This document shows, in pieces, positions 44,998 through 54,768 of a DNA stretch of 64,000 nt. The notes under the pieces are model-generated. The model saw nothing but the letters and a program-made list of their open reading frames with translations, searched no databases and was not told the DNA's origin. Position numbers and translations under genes: made by a program. Numbering within the stretch: the stretch's first letter is position 1; each line of letters starts with the position of its first letter. Source of the DNA: Calocera cornea HHB12733 (Eukaryota; Basidiomycota; Dacrymycetes; Dacrymycetales; Dacrymycetaceae); contig KV424076.1 of assembly GCA_001632435.1 (NCBI GenBank), positions 1-64,000 of the forward strand, written 5' to 3'.

Positions 44998-47059
44998 CTA
45001 GTATCCGCCCGACTGGAGCGCACCGGCCGCAACCTTCCCCCCGCCGGCGGGCCGCTGGATCTGGTTCGTCCCCGCGAGAACGGCGAAGGAGGCTGATTGG
45101 CTGTGCACGTGCATCAGCAAGTGCTCTTCATGAGACCATCGAGGACAAGGGAGAGAGGGGGACGCACAACTCGTTCTCGTTCCTTGTGAGGATATCGGGC
45201 AGTGCAAAGAAGTTGGCGGTGACGTTGTGGGCCGAGACGTGCAGCTCGTAGTAACCCCTGTAGAAGGCCTCTGACCAGAGCAGGTCCGGGTTGGCCTGGA
45301 CGAGGAACTGCGAGACGGCCGCGGAGGTGTTTAGCGGGACGGTCTGGCCGAAGGGCGAGGGGGATGTCACGGCCGTGCCGGCAAACTCGACGAGCTGGCC
45401 GCGCGTGTCGGTGGAGTTGAGGCCCTTCACTTTGGTGAGCGAGGCCTCGAAGACCCAGTTGGCGTGGCTGTCGCCGGACAGGACGATGACGTTGTCGATG
45501 CTGTTGTCGTAGATGTGCTGCAGGAAGCGGTCGCGGTTCGCGGCGTACCCATCCCACGCGTCGAAATCGAAGGTCTCGCTCGTGCCCAACCCGGTGTAGT
45601 TCAGCGCGCCGAAGACGATCTGCTGGCCGACGATGCGCCAGGTGGCGCCGCGCGCGACGGATGCGTCGAGCGTGGCGTAGAACCAGTCCTCCTGGTCCTT
45701 GCCCATCAGCGTGCGCGCCTCGTCCGTCGCGGACAGCATGCCGACGTACGCCGTGTCGTAGTACAGGTCGGTGATGTCGCGGTCGTAGTTGCGGGTGTCG
45801 AGGAGGGAGAGGTCGAACAGCTTGCCGAACTCGACGTTGTGCCAGATCCGCAGCTTGTCGTCCGCGGCGATCTGGCGCATCGGCTGCCACTCGTGCCACG
45901 CGCGCACGGCAGACGCCTTGCGCTCCGTAAAGCACACGCCGAGGATGGAGCACCCGAACGCAGTGTCGTTCGTGTTAGCCGTGCCGGCCTTCCAAGCTGA
46001 GAACGCGTCAGTGCCGCACCTTGCTCATCATGCGCACAGATACCCCACCCTGATCAGCAACATCATGATCGTCCCAAATAGTGTACCACGAGAACAGCCG
46101 GTGGTTCTCCTGCAGGTCCGGGTCCTCGCGGTATTGCGCAATGCGTGTGCGGTAGTCCGAAACCGTGGCGATCTCCTTGTCCGGGAGCGGGACGCGCCCA
46201 ATGGACGTGCCGTTGCCGTAGTCGCCGTTCTTGTACTCGTAGATGTAGTCCCCGAGGTGGATCACGTAGTCGACCGACTCCTTGCGCACAGGGCCGCCGT
46301 ATGCCTGCGTGCGCCCACATCAGTCTCACCCAGAAGAAAGGGAAGGGGGAAACGCACGTTGAAGAACCCGAACGGGAGGTTGGCGCACGAGTAGACCGCG
46401 AACCTCTGGGTGCCGACCTGCTCCGCGGGGGTATCCGCGCCAGGGGCGGTGCGCCCGCGGCCGATGGGCGACTTCTCCTCCGGCTTAGCACAGTTGGCGA
46501 ACTGGTAGTAGTACAGCGAGAGCGCGTCGAGCCCGGTCGCTTCGACCTTGACGGTAAAGTCGACGTCGTAGCTCGTGTATGCCGTGCCCTTGGCCACGGG
46601 CGTGCCGCTCGCGTCGGGGGTGGTGTACACGGCGTACGAGACGCAGACGGGGACGTCGACGGCCGCGACCTGGGTGGGCGCGGCGCGCGTCCAGATGAGC
46701 AGGCTGCGGTCGTCCGGGTCGCCCGAGGCGACCGAGTGGGTGAAGTTGACCGAGCCGGCGTAGATGTACTCTGCGTTGGAGAAGTCCGCGCCGGAGTACT
46801 TGATGTATCCCTCGTCGCCCGTTGCGGGCGCGGGGGTCTGGGGGAACGGCCCGAGCGGGTCCATGGGAATCTCCTCCGCGTCGGGCTGGGCCTGGCGCTT
46901 GTGCAGGTGGGAGGCGACGGAGTGCAGCGAGCGGCGGTGGAGCCTGTGGACGGGGATTGCGAGTTGCGGATGGTTGATGCTCGGCGAGCGGTAGACGAGG
47001 TTCGTGGTGTACGAGGCGAGCGCGAGGGGCGCGAGCAGCAGCAGCGTGAGGGCGACCAT
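44998..47059 (-). CDS. Secreted PhoD-like alkaline phosphatase/phosphodiesterase
   Basis: Exons (minus strand) 47059-46358, 46304-46049, 45996-45168 and 45100-44998 give 629 residues. Signal peptide MVALTLLLLAPLALA. Then the PhoD N-terminal domain with FTHSVASGDPDDRSLLIWTR and the metallophosphatase domain: FAVYSCANLPFGFFNAYG, VIHLGDYIYEY, TIWDDHDVADQ, YDRDITDLYYD, IVLSGDSHANWVFEA. The C-terminus TNQIQRPAGGGKVAAGAL is reached through a 67-bp intron after NENE. PhoD enzymes release phosphate from monoesters and diesters and usually need calcium. The introns restore DQAWKAGTANTNDT, a conserved PhoD segment. It is the third secreted phosphorus-releasing enzyme in 8 kb and shares their high third-position GC. 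Confidence 0.93.
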
Positions 47060-48431
47060 CGTGCCTCCTTGCTTGCGGGAGGGGCACGGCAGCGATGGAG
47101 GAGCGAGAGCCGCGGTAGGCAGTCTTTAAGTGTGGGTGGGAAGCTGCCCAGGCACAGGCTCAGGATGATGCTATGTCACGCTGTCCCACGGCGCTGTATG
47201 CCCTGCCTCTACTTGCAGAAGCCCACTCGCCCCACCCCAAAGCATGCTCAATCGTTCGAGCGCGCTGCTGGCCCAGGTACACGCTTAGCCTAGCAGCCCG
47301 TGCGCTCTTCGACTCTATCCAGCTCCCACTGTGAAGAGACGATAAGGGTTCGTCGTCCTCGGTGGGCCAGAGGGGCAGCCGGGCATCCGTGTGCTCCACC
47401 TTCTGTTTCCAACCGGCTGGACGCTCGGTCGCTAAGTGGCTGCCATCTGCCGCGGTGGCCGCTCGTTGTCCACTCTCTGCTGCTGTGCAGCTGGGATGGC
47501 ACCGTAGCCTGGACCTTTGCCTCCAGATGCCTGTCCTTATCGCACCACCTCTCGTCACCATCCACTGTCGACGCTGTCCTCTGGTCTTCACGCCTGCTGC
47601 GTTTCCTCTCTTCTAAGCTAGCCCGTTCGCCTCCCACTGGGGTGCACGCTGTTCAGTAGGACAGCGCGAAACGACAGGCGTGCGGTCCATCTGGACACAT
47701 GTATCTTTCTCTTTCTATATTGCCCCTTGGAGGGCGAGGTCTGCATCAAGCCTCACCCGGCTGTCCTCTCCCTCATACTCTGGGGAAGTGACGCGTCCGC
47801 AAGGGAGCGCTTGCTCCAACCTACGCCCTTCCAAAGTTCTACCTCTCCACACGGCTCTCCTCTGTCTATCCGCTCCGGACTACTCGGCAGCCCGAGCGGG
47901 TCGTCATTCCGCCCCCGCCCTGCGCTTCCTGCATCCGCAGCGACCTAGGGGTGGGTGCCAGGTGGCAGGCCTAGACATTAGCGGATGGACAGTTGTCCAG
48001 ACTGTACTGGGACGGACTGGCTTGGAATGCTACATCCTGCAGGAAGAAGGGAGCGACTGATAAGGGCATGCATGCATCTACTGTATGCAGCTCTGCTCGG
48101 TCTCTCCAGTGCGTCTTCAGCCGTGCGGATGTATCACTCCGCCGCCAGTTACGCGCACTTTTCCACAGGTCTCGAACTGATTTGGCACCCTTCTGCTCTT
48201 GCAATCATCTCTTGATCTCGCACAATCCTCACCCTCGCTTTCTCTGCTGTACCGAGCACGTCTCCTACATGTGGTCACAAGACAGTTCTCCTGTATTTGA
48301 ACACCCACTATACAGTATCTACTGAGGCGCCCGGGACTTGTGCCGGGATGTGAGGAAATCCTACGGATGAATGCAGGCTCCATCTCAGCATCTGTCCACG
48401 CAAGCCACCGACAAGGATTAGGCGCCATCTC
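47060..48431. other. Intergenic region with no recognised gene
   Basis: 1.37 kb upstream of PhoD and downstream of carbonic anhydrase copy 1. Fragments near 47990-48110 (CTGGCTTGG..CTGCATCCTGC-like and TGTGCAGCTCTG) recur in diverged form near 53060-53140. This suggests old duplication. No motif-bearing frame was found. Confidence 0.5.
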
Positions 48432-49279
48432 TCACACCTTCACCTCAGTCAAGCTCCCTGTCACGACATCGTATATATACCCACGAACTCTCTCGCTCAT
48501 GATGAGCGGATGATCTCTCAAGAATTGCACGTCCTGTTGCAATGCGCTTCAGCAAGCTGCAGCAATTGAAAGTGCTGAGCAAGTGGGCGGATGGGATGGG
48601 TACACGTACATCAATGACAGCCTGTTGATAGTTGCAGAAGGGGAGAAACGCCATCGTCTCGACCATGGCCCCACCTCCGAGTATCCTACGCAGCTCCTCG
48701 TCCCGGAAGCTGGCCATGCCACAGTCTGTGTGGTGGATCACGTAGATGATACGTGTGCCGAGTAAGCGCTGGGAGGCGATGAGCGAGCGCACCGCGTCAG
48801 CGGCACGTCCGCCGGCATTGCGGATGATGTGGGCATCGCCGACTTCGAGGGGGAGCTGAGCAAAGGCGAGAGGGCTGTGCGGAAGGTGAATGAGCTCGCG
48901 GTGCGAATGGGCCAAATAACGAGGTCGCGCACTCAATACGTGCTGTGCAATGACAGTAGATGTCAGCACTATTGGTGGGCGACCGCAGCATGTGATCGGG
49001 TCAACATGAACGCACCGTCCATACAAGTCACTAGAGGGTAGCGGTCAGCTACACACCTTTGCGGCAAATAACGTACAGTGGCTGTTCCTTACCAACTGCG
49101 AGCTTCTTCCGAGTGGGATGAGGCACAGGGCCGGATTCATACAAGTCAGAGGTGTCTGGCTTATTGGGGACCGCTGAGGGATGGGCAAACGCAGCTTCGA
49201 TGCTGTCCAATGCACCATTGTCCAGCGCGGCCCCTGCCAAGGCTATCTTGTCCAGGTCAAGCATCCTCAGGTTACCCAT
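48432..49279 (-). CDS. Beta-class carbonic anhydrase, copy 1
   Basis: Five exons give about 200 residues from the ATG at 49279. Splicing yields [15 protein letters not shown] then [22 protein letters not shown], with the zinc Cys in TCMDAR and the Asp-Arg dyad in DAR. The second zinc pair is in [10 protein letters not shown], followed by SFRDEELRR. The end is [47 protein letters not shown]. The 14-bp-scale exons are real: DAR is assembled from GAC-G and CA-CGT across an intron. Beta-carbonic anhydrases interconvert CO2 and bicarbonate. The short form with [11 protein letters not shown] belongs to the compact clade also found in fungi and bacteria. No targeting sequence is obvious. A second intact copy lies 1.2 kb away in the same direction. 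Confidence 0.88.
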
Positions 49280-50523
49280 GATAGACTCGGAGCAGTGTTG
49301 ACAAAGGGCACTTGATGGCTCAGTAGAGTGCCGATGTTGTGTGGAGCCTAGGCTTGCACCCGATAAGGCAGGGTCCAGGGCGCTAAGCGCCCAGTCCGAG
49401 GTTTGCTTCCAGATACATGAATGTCATTGTGGCACGTCCGGAGCACGACCATGTGAATAGCTCGACAACACATGCATTGGCCCAATGTAATACATGCTCT
49501 TGCTTATGGGAGCTTTGTTGGAAGTTGGGCCAGCTCCGCTTTGCATGCAAAGAGAGCCCCTTCGTGCTGCTCTAGGTTGGTGGCAGTGTGGGTGAAACTG
49601 TACAGTTTCACCGCCACAGCGGCGGCTTATAGCTCGCGGCATGTTTGGCGTCCGTGCATCCCTTCACGTACTACGCTCATCTAGGGGGTTGAGGTGGGCG
49701 ATCTATGCGATGACACTGACAGCCTTGTGCTGTCTGCTGCACGAGGCTGCCTGCTGTGCCGCAGTATTCTCTAGCGCTCACTATTTGTGCCTCTTTGACT
49801 TCTTCCTTGGCCTGCGCTGTGTCTGTCACCCTGGTCCTGGCGCAGCTTGGCCTACAATGCATCTCACCTCGCTACCAGCGGCGATCGGACAGGGTCATGC
49901 GGCAGGCGCGACCCGCCACTCGTCAGCTGGTTACGAGGACTGGGTTTGCGTCGTTGGCCCATGCTCGCCATGCCTCCTACTGGCCGGACGTCGGCGCTTC
50001 CCCATCTGGCACTGGGCGGGCTCCCTCTGTTTATCATATACAGCGAATACTTGATGAGGAGACGGAAGGCTCAGAGTGCACCATCGAGGTGCTGGATGGA
50101 TAGTCGAACGTCCCCATGCGAATCAGTGATCCATCATTTTACTCAACTATGGAGAACCTCTGGTGGAGTGTACGGGACGTCCTCCGTCAGTAAGCGACTG
50201 TCATCCACCGCTCCGGAGCGCCAGTTGCCCTCGCCGCTGAGATCCCTTGGACAAGGCACCGTTGTATCTACTCCAATTGGCATGGATGTCCCCGCTTATC
50301 GCACCCTCGTCACCGGCGACGTCGGACGTCGTTTGCTGTTCCTCACTTCTGCTGACACCAAATTCCTCCTCTATTTCGACTCCATTCGCTTAATATTCAA
50401 CTATATGCTGCAGAATGCGTCCGAGATTTGTGGAGTGATGTGGAGAGCCCCCTGGATGAATGCAGGTTGTATCTCAATATCTGTCAATGGGAAACTGCTC
50501 CTATAATCCCGAGGCGCTATCCC
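49280..50523. other. Region between the two carbonic anhydrase copies
   Basis: 1.24 kb holding the upstream block of copy 1 and the downstream flank of copy 2. The flank near 50459 resembles the flank of copy 1 near 48370 (GAATGCAGG..ATCTC..ATCTGTC). No other gene is supportable. Confidence 0.55.
49591..49612. promoter_or_regulatory. 22-bp perfect palindrome upstream of carbonic anhydrase copy 1
   Basis: GGTGAAACTGT followed directly by its reverse complement, 312 bp upstream of the start codon at 49279. It lies in a block of about 180 bp (49561-49740) that is repeated upstream of copy 2. A candidate binding site for a dimeric regulator. Confidence 0.6.
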
Positions 50524-51380
50524 TCACGCCTTTACCTCGGTCAAGCTCCCTGTCACAACATCGTACATATACCCACGAACTCTCTCGCTCATGATGAGTG
50601 GATGATCCCTCAAAAAACGCACGTCCTGTTGCAGTCCGCATGAACAAACACAACCACCTGAAGTACGCAGCAAGCGGGCGGATGGGCACACGCACATCGA
50701 TGACAGCCTGTTGATCGTTGCGGAACGGGAGAAACGCCATGGTCTCGACCATTGCACCACCTCCAAGCATCCTGCGCAGCTCCTCGTCGCAAAATTTGGT
50801 CATGCCACAGTCGGTGTGGTGGATCACATAGATGATGCACGTGCCAAGCAAGCGCTGTGAGGTGATAAGCGAGCGCACCGCATCGGCGGCCCGTCCACCG
50901 GCATTGCGGATGATGTGGGCATCTCCGACTCGGAGGGGCAGCTGAGCGAAGGAGAGCGGGCTGCAGGAAAGGTCAGTGAGATCTCCGTGCGAACGAGCCA
51001 AGGGACAAGGTCGCGCACTCGATACGCGCTGTGCGATGGCAGTGGATGTCAGTATTTTCGATGGCCGATTGAACTATGCAAGGGGGGCAATCCCAACGCA
51101 CCATCCATACAAGTCACTGAAGGAGGAGCGGTCAGCTGCGTATGTCCCAAAGTGCAATATGCATTGACGATTTCTTACCAACGGCAGTTCTCTTCCGCGT
51201 GGAATGTGGCACCGCGCCGGACTCGTACAGGTCGGAAGTGTCTGGCACATTGTGGCCCACAGAGCTCAGTTTGGTAGGGGCAAACACCACTTCGACGGCG
51301 TCCAACGCGGAGTTGTCCAGTCCGTTGCTTTCCGAGGCTATCTTGTCTAAGTCGAACATCACTGGTTCCAGGTTCGCCAT
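50524..51380 (-). CDS. Beta-class carbonic anhydrase, copy 2
   Basis: Same exon structure as copy 1, also about 205 residues from the ATG at 51380 (MANLEPVMFDLDKIA). Catalytic pieces are intact: [36 protein letters not shown], then [46 protein letters not shown]. The donor before the DAR codons is conserved (GAT-G|GTGCGT). The last intron is placed identically (ID|DV). Copy 1 and copy 2 differ mainly in the first exon, where copy 2 has a few extra residues (TKLSSVGHN). Tandem duplication is the simplest origin. Both copies keep every zinc and dyad residue, so both are probably functional. Confidence 0.88.
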
Positions 51381-52524
51381 GACAGACTTGAAGTAGTGTC
51401 CGCGACTTGAAGGGTACTCGAAGGCACCAATGCCGACTTTATGTACCTCGATAACCCATGTTTCCACGCCGTTCTGACACTAAACCGCTCTAACGAGTGG
51501 GCCATCGTTGTCTAGGTCTTGCCCTTGGTCTTCCAAGGAGTTCAAGCCTCCGGAATTGCGGTACACCTCCCTTACTCGGCTGGAATTGGTTGTTACAGAT
51601 AAGCGGTACACAATTGCCAGTTCAAGTGCATTATTTCAGTAAAGAGAAGACAGAGACATGGAAGTCCATGGAGTGAAATCTTGAGCGGGCCATGGCCATC
51701 CGCGGAGGGCGCTAAAAGTATCATTTGACATGAAGGTGACATGCCATTTGGGGATATAAGGGGGACAGGTAAGGGTCCAGGAGACCCGCTGGGTTCTTGA
51801 TGAGCGCTAAACTAACGCTCACTTTCAGGCACTAGTTTGTCTGTCATCATGGGCACGTCCGGAGTACGACAACGGCGACAACGGCAACAAGGCCGCAGTG
51901 GATATGCACGTCTGTAGCCCTTGACTGATCTGATAGAAGCCATCCTCTGTGTAGCTCTGTTTGGTCCTGTTTCCCGAGACTTCCACCGTTTGTAAGTGCG
52001 GATGTACTTCTCCTCTGCATGGCCGAGGAGCTGGATTCACTTTCACGCAGATCCCGCAGAAGATCCATGGCCTCTCCTCCTTTTTTCTCTTTCGGCTCGA
52101 AATAAAGCGGCTGCTGACTCTGAAAATTTGTGTTGCACTTTCAGATCATGGCCATGTAGGAAGTGAAGAGGTCGATTAGGCAAGTCAGAAGACGACACGG
52201 ATTGTAAGCCTGCAGGGCGCCGATCCACTTCCTCCACTGAAAGCACTTTGATTTGATGAGTGGGAGAAGACTCCAGCAGGGGCACATACATTCCGGAGGG
52301 AAGTACAGACATGCCACCCAATAACCATTGGATGCAGTAAAATCGCCTGTTTGTGAGGAGCAAGTATCCGGCAAGTGGGAACAAAGGCAAGAGGACAATG
52401 GGCGATGGGCGATGGGCGATGTCACAATGATGGAGTCACATGTGCCAGGCCAAGATGTATCGGATGGGGTTTGCGTACCCGTTGCCGGACGGCTTTCTTT
52501 CGTGCTGAGTTTAGGTCGGTGGCA

Positions 52525-52556
52525 GTGGCGGTGGAACTGTACAGTTCCACCGCCAC
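52525..52556. promoter_or_regulatory. 32-bp perfect palindrome upstream of carbonic anhydrase copy 2
   Basis: Half-site GTGGCGGTGGAACTGT followed directly by its reverse complement, about 1.15 kb upstream of the start at 51380. It is the counterpart of the palindrome at 49591. The core ACTGTACAGT is shared, and the flanking bases differ in matched pairs (AA/TT there, GA/TC here), so the dyad is kept in both. Confidence 0.65.
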
Positions 52557-53447
52557 AGCTCGGGGCTATATTCGCCGCCGTAGGCAGTTTTGCGTCCGCA
52601 TGCCCCTTGACCTGCTACGATCATCTACCCCCATCAGGTCGGCGATCCATCAGTGGGTGATGACCGTGACAGCCTTGTGCTGTCTACGAATGCATCCCCA
52701 TGACCGCTGATGGATGGCCGCGCCATGGACGAATGCCTCGTCGACATCTACTTTCGCATAGTATCTCGCTGTCTCAATCCTGTCGGGGTATGTCTGCCCT
52801 GCAATCGGACACATCGGGCTCAGTGTTTGCTGTCATTCTGTGGCAGGAGTACCGTCTCCTGCCATGCGCATCGCTCTCCACCGGATGCCCTCCCACATCT
52901 TGATCCTCCACACAACCACCCACTGTACTTGCGGTCTGGACTGCTCTGCAGCCTCTTCTGGTTGTCCCTCCAGCCCTGATGCTCGCTACAACAGCTGTTG
53001 TAGCAGCAACCTGGTGGATGTGAGAGCACCGGTATAGAGGCTGCACAGTTGTTCGGACCCCATTGGTGCACACTGGCTTGGGGCGCTGCATCCTGCGTGC
53101 TGAGGAGCAGCTCTAGTCAGAAGCGGCATGTGTGCAGCTCTGTTGGGCTTTGTCCCTCCCCGTGGCGCTGGCGGATGTACTACTCCAAGCCAGTCAGAAT
53201 TTACGTGGCCTCAAGCTGGATTGACTTTCTCATGGCTTGCTCACAAGGGTCCGGCTGCAGACTCTCTTATCTTAGACACAGTCGAACTGTACTTGGTTCT
53301 ACTGTGCCGAGCGTGTGTTTTAGATCCCTGTTGCACATGCTCTTCAGGCTCACGACTCCATGGCATGCTGATGCCTGCTGTTGACGACTGAGGGTGTGAG
53401 CAGTAACAGGGATGAACGACACCAACTCGTACACATACTCCTGCTCT

Positions 53448-53780
53448 GGGCACTTCATCCGCGGTTGCATCGGTCCTGGCCAGAATAACACAGACACATA
53501 CAGTATCTGTGTGATTTGGTCTAATTGGCTCGAAGACCAGCTCGGATGCACTGCCCTGATGCAGCGAGGCTTCTTCCTCTGGCTGCTGCGATACTGGTTC
53601 TAAATGGGCCTACCTACGCCGCGTGCTTCATACGAGGTCGGATCAGCCCTGGCCGGAATGACAAGACACATACAATGTCCATGTCATCCGGTCTGATGGA
53701 GCAGTCCGCTCGGATGTACTACCCTGCTGAAGGAGGCTTTCTTTCTCTGGCTGCCGTGAGAGTGGTTCTAGATCTGCTTA
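53448..53780. repeat. Diverged tandem repeat, two units of about 160 bp
   Basis: Both units start CTTCAT and share CCTGGCC-GAAT, ACA-ACACATACA-TGT, CTCGGATG-ACT-CCCTG, AGG-AGGCTT-CTT, CTCTGGCTGC and TGGTTCTA, in the same order. Spacing is about 179 bp. Short frames in each unit do not share a reading, so the repeat looks non-coding. Confidence 0.65.
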
Positions 53781-54768
53781 CGTTTGAATATGCTTTTCAC
53801 TGCTATCGGTGCTGCCACATGCTGCTGGGGTGGTACTTGTAGGACGTGGGCAGCTAGGCCAGGTGGTCTATGCACGACAACGTCGATCTGTCTCGCATTG
53901 ATTCTGCTGCACATCGTCAAGGTCATTCCACACCCGCTAACCAGCAATCCAGTGTCAAAGTTCAAAGACTGCCTATTACCCGAAAGCAACTTGGCACAGA
54001 TAGACATTGTCCGGTGCTTCGGTCCATCAGGTACAACATACATCGGAGGAAAGTGTCCATGACGCTGCCCAAGTCCGTTCGACCACCATCCTCCCATCCT
54101 AGTCATATAGTGTGTGTAGTCTGGAGGGAGCGGGCAGCAAGTCATCAGCCACCGCAGGAAAGAGGAAAGAATCCTCCCTTGTCCGAATAAGCGGCCGCCC
54201 AATCCGCCGGGTATAGCAGTGCCACACACCTCACCTCACCGTTTAGCCAGGGTCCAGTCCAGGCAGGGCCCAAGGCAGGCAGGCTGAAGCTTGCCAAGCT
54301 AGAAGTTTTCCAGACCTCGCCTTATCACGCCGCGGCGGCCTCCCGGAGAAGCACGCGGAGAAGCGAGAGCATGGTCGGAGTTTGTGCATGCCCCGCCAGG
54401 CAGGGAGCCGTGTGGGAGCGGGAGGAGGAGGGGATGCGCCATGCGGCGTGCGTCATGATAAGGTCGTGCGACCGGGGTTTTCGCACTTGATCGCAAGGGT
54501 TCTGACAGCGAGCTGGGAGCAGGTATCCTTCCTTCCCCTGCTGTCGTTATCGCTCCACGCCCTGTATTCTTGAGCGGCGACTGCTGGGCGGCGAGGTGGT
54601 GTACATAGCACGACGACCTGCACCATTTCGAGACGACGACACCTCTGTGCACACCGTTCAAGGCAGTCACACGACCACTCTGCCCAACCCGCAGCCGCCT
54701 CCATAGCCGAAGCCCTCAAATCCCTCGCACCGCGACTCCCTCCCTCCCCCCTTACCCAACCCCTTACG

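Larger units (their letters stand above)
51381..54768. other. Gene-poor, repeat-rich stretch
   Basis: 3.4 kb without a convincing gene. The part 52496-52690 repeats the upstream block of carbonic anhydrase copy 1. Between it and the match at 51850-51872 there is about 0.5 kb more than in copy 1. Three copies of GGGCGAT stand in a row at about 52399-52420. Two diverged tandem units of about 160 bp occur at 53448-53610 and 53627-53780. From 54.4 kb the sequence turns C/T-rich ahead of the permease start. Confidence 0.6.
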
